Under the pieces are notes generated by a model. The model had not been told where the DNA came from. It saw only the letters and a program-made list of their open reading frames with translations, and did not search any database. Shown here piece by piece: positions 55,801-64,000 of a stretch of DNA of 64,000 nt. The number at the start of each line of letters is the position of its first letter. Position 1 is the stretch's first letter. The translations under genes and the position numbers were made by a program. The stretch is from the NCBI GenBank assembly GCA_948144175.1, contig CANXME010002502.1:124001-188000 (forward strand). The letters are read 5' to 3'. This stretch comes from Closterium sp. NIES-65. Lineage: Eukaryota; Streptophyta; Zygnematophyceae; Desmidiales; Closteriaceae.

Positions 55801-58800
55801 CCTTGTACTAGGTCCCCCCCCGGTAGACCCCCTCCCCCCTCAGGGTCCTGCCCCTTCAGGTGTGTCCCAGGTAGACGCAGTCGAGCCTGTCGAGGTCACT
55901 GGTGACTCTGGTGCTGCTGAGGGTGCTGAGACTGGGGGTGCTGAGCCTAGGGGTGCTGAGACTGGGGGTGCTGAGACTGGGGGTGCTGAGCCTAGGGGTG
56001 CTGAGACTGGGGGTGCTGAGCCTGGGGGTGCGGAGCCTAGGGGTGCTGAGCCTGGGGGTGCTGAGCCTGGGGGTGTTGAGCCTGGGGGTGCTGAGCCTGG
56101 GGGTGCTTTGCCTCGGGGTGCTTTGCCTGGGGGTGCTGGGCCTGGGGGTGCTGACCCTGGAGGTGCTTTGCCTGGGGGTGCTGAGCCTGGAGGTTCTCCG
56201 GGTACTTTGTCTCGCCGGGAGCCATTCTCTCCACAGGAGCTGCGCGAGTGGTTTGCCCGACGCTGGAGGCGTGCTGCTGGTGCTGGTGGTTCTTCGGCTA
56301 CTGAGGGTGCTGCTGTCGCGGGTCCCAGAGGTGCTCGTACTGGGTGTACTGGAGCTGCTGGACCTGCAGGTTCGACTGGAGCTGGTGCTGCTGAGGGTGT
56401 TGGCGCTGAGACTACCACTGACGGTCCTGCTGGGGGTGCTCCTGGTGCTGCTGGAGGTTCTGGAGCTGCTGAAGGTGCTGCTGGAGCGGGTGCTCCTGCT
56501 GGGGGTACTGGTGCTGTCCCTGCTGTTTCTGGCGTCGCCACGCGGCCTCGACCGTACTTCGTTCCACTCCTGCAGCAGGTTCTTGGTCTTCCACCTTCTA
56601 CTGGTCCTCCTCCTCCCTTCGTGGGTCCACAGCCTGTCCCGTCACAGTCACAACTACAGCCTGCCTCCCCTCTGCCTGCTCCTTCTCCCTACGCTGGTCC
56701 TACTGGAGGTCTTACTGAGCGTCGTGAGCCTGCGTCTCGTCCTGCGTCACCTGTTCGTACTGCTCGCGCTAGTGGTCGCGGTTCGCGTCAGCATCCTTCT
56801 CCTGTCCCTGGCACGCACCGGATGTCTCTGCGTCCGTCTACTGCTCCTCTGCGTGCGCCTTTGCCTTCTCCTCCTGTGTCCTCTCTTCCGGCTCTTGCCG
56901 ACTCGGAGTCGGACTCTCTTCGTGCTGCCAGTCCTATTGTCACGCGTCTCCTTGCTACTGTCGTCACTGACCCGTCTTTCGAGTCTACTGCTGCGTCTTC
57001 CCTCGTTACTGAGCTCGTCGACTTTGCTGCTCGATGTCGCCTAGACTACGCTGCTAGTCTTGTCACTGAGTCTGAGTCTGTCTGTCCTCCGTCCGTCGGG
57101 GGTGAGTGTGCCCTTGGCACGGACGTCCTAGAGGACAGGCAGGAGGAGTTCCAGTGCTTGGCCGCTGCTTCACCTCATCTCGTGTCCGTACTGCTTACCC
57201 CTGAGGGAGACCCGGATGCACTTGACATCCCGACTCCGCGCTCTTACGCGGAGGCGATAGAGGGTCCCTACTCCTCTCAGTGGTAGGCAGCTATGGATGC
57301 AGAGATGGCTTCCTGGAAGTCCACAGGCACCTACGTTGACGCTGTCCCCCCTCATGGGGCGAACATCGTCAGTGGCATGTGGATCTTCAGGGTGAAGCGG
57401 CCGCCGGGTTCTCCGCCTGTCTTCAAGGCGCGTTACGTGGCTCGTGGCTTCAGTCAGCAGCAGGGAGTTGACTACTTTCAGACCTTCTCCCCCACCCCGA
57501 AGATGACCACTCTTCGGGTACTGCTGCACGTTGCTGCTCATCGTGACTACGAGCTACTCTCTCTCGACTTCAGCACTGCTTTCTTGCAGGGCAGCCTGCA
57601 CGAGGAGATCTGGCTGCGCCGCCCACCTGGCTTCACTGGGTCTTTCCCTCCTGGTACCCGTTTGAGTCTCCGGCGTCTAGTCTACGGTCTGCGCCAGGCG
57701 CCACGTGAGTCGCACGACACAGTGAGGACTACACTTGCGGCTCTTGGGTTTGCTCCTTCTACTGCCGACCTGTCGCTGTTTCTGCGCACCGACCCCTCTC
57801 TCCCGCCGTTCTACATCCTCGTGTACGTCGACCACTTGGTCTTTGCCACAGCTGACACTGCTGGACTCGCCTACGTGAAGTCCGAGCTGCAGAAGAGACA
57901 CACGTGCACAGACCTGGGTGAACTGCGCAGCTACCTTGGCTTGCAGATCACCCGGGACAGAGCACGCCGCACCATTACCCTGACTCAGTCACACATGGTG
58001 CAGCAGGTCCTTCAGCGCTTCGGCTTCACGTACTCCTCGCCTCAGGCCACTCCTCTGCCTACTCGCCACTCACTCTCAGCTCTGCCTTCGGATGAGTCCG
58101 TAGAGTCGAGTGGCCCGTATCCAGAGCTTGTTGGTTGCCTCATGTACCTGATGACCTGCACACGACCTGACCTTGCATACCCTCTTAGCATTCTTGCACG
58201 CTATGTTGCTCCTGGGAGACACCGACCAGAGCACATGGCTGCAGCGAAGAGGGTGTTGCGCTACTTGTGCAGTACGTCGGGCATGGGGCTAGTGCTTGGA
58301 GGGCGGAGTCCAGTGGTCCTCACTGGGCATGCGGACGCTTCTTGGGCTGACGACCAGGCTACGCAGCGGTCGTCACAGGGTTACACCTTTAGCCTTGGTT
58401 CCGGCTCTGTTTCGTGGCGGGCTACTCGCTCGTCTTCTGTTCTCGGCTCCAGTTGTGAGGCTGAGATCTACGCAGGGGCCATGGCTGCTCAGTAGCTTCG
58501 CTGGCTCACCTACCTTCTGACAGACCTTGGAGAGCCGCCTCGTTCTCCTCCAGTCCTGTACGTAGAAAACAAGGCCATGCTGGCCTTGTGTCGAGAGCAG
58601 CGACTGGAGCACAGAACAAAGCATATTGCTCTTCGCTACTTCCTTGCTCGTGAGCTACAGCAGCGTGGTCAGTTGCGGCTTGCGTACGTGGCCTCTGAGG
58701 CCAACACTGCTGATGTTTTCACCAAGGCACTTGCGCCTTGTGATCATCAGCGCTTCTGTACTCAGCTTGGTCTTGTGCCTGTCTTGCCTCACTTGCTCAC

Positions 58801-58807
58801 TTCTTGA
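52847..58807 (+). pseudogene. Gag-pol of copia C, two nonsense codons and lost catalytic residues
   Basis: One frame of 1987 codons from ATG 52847 (MATHSVLAFDAE) to TGA 58805-58807, broken by TAG at 57284-57286 (SQW-stop-AAMDAE, Gln in A and D) and TAG at 58493-58495 (AMAAQ-stop-LRWLTYLL, Glu in A and D). Same domain order as D, including the CX13CX3HX4C knuckle (about 54005-54075), DSGAS protease and DDE integrase. The integrase has HSDRGGDF where D has HSDRGGEF and QKNGIAERR where D has QQNGIAERR. The reverse transcriptase motif is YVDH in place of YVDD (His codon 57833-57835), and the RNase H DNKA motif is ENKA (58565-58567). The linker at 55905-56200 is a run of GGAEP-type repeats. Confidence 0.92.
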
Positions 58808-59021
58808 CCTTGCTTGTACTGTCATATATATATATACTCTTGCTCTTGCTTACTTAGGCTCTTATATATATATGTGCTCCTGCATGTGAACTGGCCTTCT
58901 GGCCTTGAACTTGTGCTCGGAATGTGTGATGACTTTGTGATCCACCCTGAGCTTGTTTTGCTTTGCTTTACTTGACTGGTCTTGTGACCCCTAGTTCTCC
59001 CCCACTTCGCCTATGGGGGTG

Positions 59022-59150
59022 TGTCAAACATTATATATGTTGTTGTAGTAACTTAGGCTACAGTGGGTTAGCCTATAGGGGGTACACATTTCTAGGGTTT
59101 CCTATTTGTACTCATTTCACTGTTAGTTCATTCATTCTCGTTTCTTCTCA
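59022..59150 (+). repeat. 3' LTR of copia C
   Basis: 129 bp, three differences from the 5' copy (about 2.3 percent). The polypurine tract CCTATGGGGGTG precedes it and the TGGTC target duplicate follows. Confidence 0.93.
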
Positions 59151-60745
59151 TGGTCTACAGACAGAGGAAGGCACATCAACAAGACCAGCCGCTGGGTCTA
59201 CTGAAACACCCGCAAACCAAGGCGCGGGCTTCGATCCAAGCATGATGGAGAAATTCTTCTCCTTCATGTCCTTCTACGAGCAGCACCAGCAAGTAGTACC
59301 TGCAACATCAAACAACAGCAACAACAACAACGTGACACCCATGAGTCTCGATGGCTCATCCTACGCGCGCGGAAATCAACAACAACAACCTACCTTCGCT
59401 CCGTACGAGCCCCAGCGCGGCTCCGTCAGCTTCACGCCACAACCACAACCTGCACCGGGACAAGAAAGAGCGATGGACGCACTACAAGTTCAGTCGCAGT
59501 TCGCGCACGTCTTAAAACTGCAAACGACAAAACCCTTCGACGGGAAGGACTTCTTTACCTGGTCATTCGAATTCGAGCTGATGATGGAAGGAGCGCAAAT
59601 TCTTGGCTTCTTCGACGGGTCCCTGCCATACCCAACAAACGGCACACAATATGAGAAGCAGCAGTACACCTATCAATCAATGATGGCGTACACGATACTA
59701 CTGAGAAACATCACACCGACTCAACAGCAGAACATAAGGACTTACCGAGGATATGGCAACTCTGCGGAGCTCGCGTACAATCACTTGAAGAACCTGTATC
59801 AAGCAACAGACAGCGTAAACCAAAGTCGGTTAATGGCGCAGTTGACAACAATCGAGATGAAACCAGGCGAGAAGGGAATGGCGTATATCAGTCGCTACCG
59901 CGAGCTGCGCGACAAGCTTCTTTGATGTGGAGGATCGATTTCAAAAGACGCCTTCGTCACGGTTGTCATCGGCGGTCTTGGACCTCACTGGCGCTCCACT
60001 CGCGCCATACTACGAGCACACGGGAGAATCTCCAAAGTAGCACTCTGCGCCGAAATCCATGCTGAGCAGCAAGACATGGACCTGCAAGAAGAACGACACA
60101 AGAAAAGGACATCAGTACCCGAATTCGCGTTCCACACTCAGCGACGCTACAACAACAACAACAACAACCGGCAGCAACAACCGAAGCCAGGACCTCCGTT
60201 CTGCCACATCTGCAAGACTTCAGGGCATCCTCGTACTCACTGCCCGAATCGACAACAGTCAACGTCGCCGCAACGCCAACTTCGTCCTTCAAGCAGTCAA
60301 GTTGCCTCAACACAAGCAAGTCCGACAACCTCGGTACAAGTGTCAACAACATCGACAAGACAACCTGCAAAAGAAGTAAGAAACATCGTCAGCTGCATGG
60401 CAAGACTAAGCGACTCCTGCGTAACTGAGTCACCACCACATTACTCACCAGAAGAACAACTCGACATCAGCACGCCTCGCCGCGAGTCACTTCAACCGAA
60501 CCCAACGTACGCCGCCATCGCTCAAAGCGAGCCGTCCGGAAAGGACACATGGTTCTTGGACAGTTGCTGCGGACAGCACATGTGCTCCTCGGGACGCTTC
60601 GTTCAACGCGAGCACCGACTTCAACGAGAGGTTGTCATCACAGTCGCCAACAACCAAAACCTGCGCACACGACGAGAAGGAATTGTGCAACTTCAGTCAC
60701 GAGAGACAAACGTCATACTACAGACTCAGCTACAACTTACTAAGT
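59151..60745 (+). pseudogene. Copia B gag, zinc knuckle and protease, decayed
   Basis: Resumes the frame started at 44746. A gag core (FDGKDFFTWSFEFELMMEG; LYQATDSVNQSRLMAQL) runs to TGA at 59923-59925; the same frame continues DAFVTVVIGGLGPHWRSTR..., then the classical knuckle CHICKTSGHPRTHC (about 60200-60242) and a protease-like motif WFLDSCCGQHM, where the usual DSG is DSC. The frame is lost near 60720-60745 before the YNLLSVSQLM block. Confidence 0.88.
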
Positions 60746-62640
60746 GTCAGTCAGTTGATGGCGAAAGGCATACACCTGGAAGCCGACAGTACCACCCAGG
60801 AGTTCAAACTGTACCACGGGAAGGGCGGCCTCTACATCGGAAAGGCGGTCCTGAAGAACAATGTCTTCGTCCTCGACTTCGTCCCAGACCTGGGCACCGC
60901 AGACAGCGACGCCATCGTGAACTTCGCCGACTGGACACACCCTCCAGATCTTGATCCAGACTTCAGTCCGGAAGGCTTTTGGTATTCACATACCATTCCT
61001 GAAGCAGAACGAACACGCGCGTTAGTAAAAATTCAACATTCGGCAGCAGCAGAGACAACATCGGCAGCAGCAGAAACAACATCGGCAGCAGCAGAGACAA
61101 CATCAGCAGCAGCAGGAACAACAGGAGCAGCAGCAACAACGACACCAATCCTTGTCAATGAAACACCGCCAACACCAGCACAACAGCTCCACCCAGCACC
61201 ACGAGAAGTTCATCGTAGCGCCAACTTCATCGCCAGCTTTTACTCCAACTCTGACATGTACCGACGATCACCCGGGCATCGCGCCGACGAAAGTACCTGG
61301 CACGCAAGAATGGGACACGCAAGCAACACTGTGTTAAACAACACCATAAGAGCAGGAGTCCTTGACAAGGACTCGTTACTACTACTCGACGGAAGAGAAC
61401 TTCAACGAGCACGAGGAACATGCCTCACCTGCCCCGAAGCCGACTTACCGCATCGGCCGTTCGCTCCTCGTCACAACCCGAGCGCACCCGCGTACGCACC
61501 ACTCAAAAAGGTGTACAGCGACATCCTGTACAATCGGGAGCCAGGACAAGTAATTTACAACTACACAATCACCTTCATCGATGCCGCCACCCGCTACGTC
61601 TGGCACCTAAACCTACCCAGCCGCGACATGGCCCTCCCAGCGTTCGCTGCCTGGCTACCAGTAGCAGAGAGAGAGTCGGGGGTAAAGCTGAAAAGCTTAC
61701 AGTCAGACGGAGGAGGAGAATACACCTCTCACCGCTTCAAGCAGTACCTGGCAGAAAGAGGCATCAAGCAGCTCCTCTCCCTTCCCTACGCACATCAATA
61801 GCAAGGCGTAGCAGAAAGAATGAACAGGACTCTGTAGAACAGCATGCGCAAACTGTTGCGTGGCATGCGGCTACCCAACCACCAGTGGCCTGCAGCAATG
61901 GACCACGCTGTCATGCTGCACAACTTGCTGTCGTCATCATCGCTTCCGAACAACGCATCACCGCATTTGCTGTGGACAGGGAAACAGGGCAGCACAAAAA
62001 CGTTACGAGTGTTCGGATGCATGGTACAGTACCGACCCCCAGCAGCACGAGCGGGAAGATTTTCACAACGCGCACAGTGGGGACTACACCTCGGCATTGA
62101 AAAGAATTACAACGCACGGACAATCTTCGACATCCACTCCAAGGAAACAGTAGCAGCACGCGACGTCATCTTCTACGAACGACTCACACTGCAGACATAC
62201 CTTGCCAACCTGCAAGAGGACCAAGATCCCACAGGTGGTTTTCGTGGAGACCGAGCCTTCACCTCCGCAGAAAACGAAGCTGACTGGGACGAGCAAAATG
62301 TGGACAACGCGTCAGAAGAAGCCGGACCTTTACCGTTCTGCTCCGTCAACGTTCCCATGGACGAAGACAACCCTCGCGAAAGCGTCAACGCCGAAACCTT
62401 CTACTACTTCGCCGACAACGGTTACGTAACACCTGCGACAGTCAACACCAACGAAGCAGAACAAGTAGGACCAAATTTCTTACCCGATCCAGAAGCGGGA
62501 GATGAAGCAGCTTATCCCGAGGATGCAAATCTTCCCCGCTACTCACAAAATGGACTGCAGATACTCGGCCTCGTCACCGCAGTCCACGGAGACGCTCTTC
62601 CTAAGGAGCCTGCGACGGTTCAGCAGGCTCTGGGGGGGGG
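60746..62640 (+). pseudogene. Copia B integrase region, two TAG codons
   Basis: The frame from YNLLSVSQLMAKG carries integrase HARMGHASN, CLTCPEADLPHRPF, VYSDILYN, SLQSDGGGEYTS and GVAERMNRTL. TAG at 61799-61801 and TAG at 61835-61837 flank the last motif. A 24-bp repeat coding SAAAETT lies at about 61034-61130. It ends at the nine-G run 62632-62640, where the frame shifts. Confidence 0.88.
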
Positions 62641-64000
62641 AACACAGGGAGAAATGGCATGAAGCCATGGACAAAGAGTTAAAGGCGCTGGAGGACCGGA
62701 ACACCTGGAAAATCGTCCCCATCAGCATGGCGAGGAACAAAACCATCCTCACCGGGAAATGGGTCTTCCGCGTTAAAACAAAAGCAGATGGCACAATTGA
62801 GAAGTTCAAAGCACGCTGGGTTGTGCGTGGATTCGATCAAGAGCACGGACGGGACTTCACCGAGACATTCGCCCCGGTTAGCCGACATACCTCACTTCGA
62901 ATCATCCTCGCGATCGCCGCCATGAAGAAAAAGAAGCTGCGACAAATCGACGTCGCCAACGCATTCCTCTACGCACCTGTTGATGCCGAAATCTTCGTTG
63001 AGTTACCACTCAGCTCCCACGGAGAACCCAACCAAGTTTGCCAGCTACTCAAGTCACTCTACGGCATCAAGCAGGCCGCGCGACTGTGGCAACAGCACCT
63101 GCACGCTCGCCTCATCCGCATTGGCTTCAAGCAACTACCGCACGATCAAGGCATGTACCGGCTCACTAAAGACGAAGACTACATTCTGCTAATCGTCTAC
63201 GTGGATGATCTTCTCTACATCGGCTCGACTGATAGCATAACCACCTGGTTTGAAGGGGAGCTGCAGCAAGATCTCACGCTCACAGTCTCATCTACCGTCA
63301 CTCAGTATCTCGGCCTCAACATCCGCGAAGAAAAGAACGCGATCTACCTCAGCGCCGAAAAATACGCCGACACTATCGCCAAACGCTTTACGATCACACC
63401 AGCAGCCATTTCCACGCCATACCGCTACACGGCAGGGAATGACAAAGGAGGCTCCGCCCTACTCAAACCCGCCGGCATACGAGACTACCAGAAGAAACTG
63501 GGATGTCTACTCTTCGCAGCCGTCACCTGTCGTCCCGACCTCTCATACTCCGCAAGCCAGCTCGCTACCTATCTCAAAAGGCCTGAAGCAGAGCATCTGG
63601 CGGAACTCGACCGCGCTCTTCACTACTTCGTCAGCACTCCGACGGTCGGCCTGACCTACCATAAGAACGCAACTGCACCACCTAAGCTAATCGGTTACGT
63701 CGACGCAGATCACGCGGGCGACTCCGACAACAGACGATCGCGCACCGGCTATATCTACCGCTTCGAGCCTATCGGGCCTATCTCCTGGCAATCGAGTAAG
63801 CAAGAACTAATTGCTCTCTCATCAGCTGAAGCAGAATACATTGCACTCTGCTCAGCCACCAAGGAAGGACTCTACCTTCGCGAACTGCTAGAAGAAGCGA
63901 AATTAGCCGAGTTACCCAACTTCACCCTTTTCTGCGACAACCAATCTGCAATCCGCATCGCCAACAAGAACGGCTTCGCGAACAGGACGAAACACATCGC
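62640..64000 (+). pseudogene. Copia B reverse transcriptase and RNase H, cut by the window end
   Basis: Open from just after the G run to the last base. Motifs: TGKWVFRVK, KARWVVRGF, FAPVSRHTS, VANAFLYAPV, SLYGIKQA, VYVDDLLYIGS, ISWQSSKQELIALSSAEAEY, YVDADHAGD and CDNQSAIRIANK. The catalytic motifs here are intact. The RNase H C-terminus, polypurine tract and 3' LTR lie beyond 64000. Confidence 0.9.

Larger units (their letters stand above)
44822..59150 (+). mobile_element. Copia LTR retrotransposon C, nested in B and split by D
   Basis: 129-bp LTRs at both ends, perfect target duplication TGGTC at 44817-44821 and 59151-59155. Removing D leaves an element of about 7.5 kb. Closely related to D by protein, more distantly to A. 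Confidence 0.95.
44243..64000 (+). mobile_element. Copia LTR retrotransposon B, host of nested C and D, runs off the window
   Basis: Starts with a 447-bp LTR and continues 59151-64000 after removal of the nested element C. Its 3' LTR is outside the window. It belongs to a different copia lineage from A, C and D: a classical CX2CX4HX4C knuckle, lower GC, and Gln/Asn-rich gag. Decayed: TGA 59923-59925, a frameshift near 60720-60745, TAG 61799-61801, TAG 61835-61837, and a frame change at a nine-G run 62632-62640. Confidence 0.9.

Overview
The window is nuclear DNA from a streptophyte. The RanGAP carries a plant-type N-terminal WPP domain, there are ATL-type RING-H2 genes, a KEA-type K+/H+ antiporter and Ty1/copia retrotransposons with plant-like primer sites, and the genes have long GT-AG introns. 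The dense GC-rich minisatellites and very long introns suggest a charophyte alga (zygnematophyte-like) or a bryophyte rather than a seed plant. I cannot name the species from sequence alone.

Layout. 606-12388 (+): RanGAP, 11 exons, 519 aa. 13666-14322 and 15515-16288 (+): two tandem, intronless RING-H2 genes, followed by a 3' scrap of a third. 17123-29924 (-): KEA4/5/6-like antiporter, 6 exons, 1176 aa as modelled. 30661-30732 (+): tRNA-Glu(CTC). 30956-36704 (+): plastid-targeted DUF1499-like protein, 5 exons, 317 aa. 36814-44064 (+): copia element A. 44243 to the window end (+): copia element B, interrupted in gag by copia C (44822-59150, +), which is itself interrupted in its leader by copia D (45347-52161, -). 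Perfect 5-bp target-site duplications (TGGTC and CGTCC) prove both nested insertions.

Most striking feature. In all three multi-exon genes the introns are filled with partial copies of the adjoining exon edges, usually still carrying the real 5' or 3' splice site, and with minisatellites. Some of these arrays visibly start at a true splice site: the donor of DUF1499 exon 2 is the first unit of a 29-bp array. A 2.3-kb, about 72-copy satellite in a KEA intron places GTGAGT on the sense strand in nearly every unit. The intronless RING genes lack such arrays; only a 3'-end scrap follows one of them. This looks like a recurrent process of intron growth by duplication across exon-intron borders, creating many decoy or alternative splice sites.

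The three full-length protein-coding loci joined across introns restore one uninterrupted reading frame each, with matching phases at every junction, which is the main support for the gene models. None of the four copia elements looks fully competent as read: A has one in-frame TAG, B has stops and frameshifts, C has two TAGs and a YVDH reverse transcriptase motif, and D has a full-length ORF but a lost RNase H aspartate and a truncated 5' LTR.
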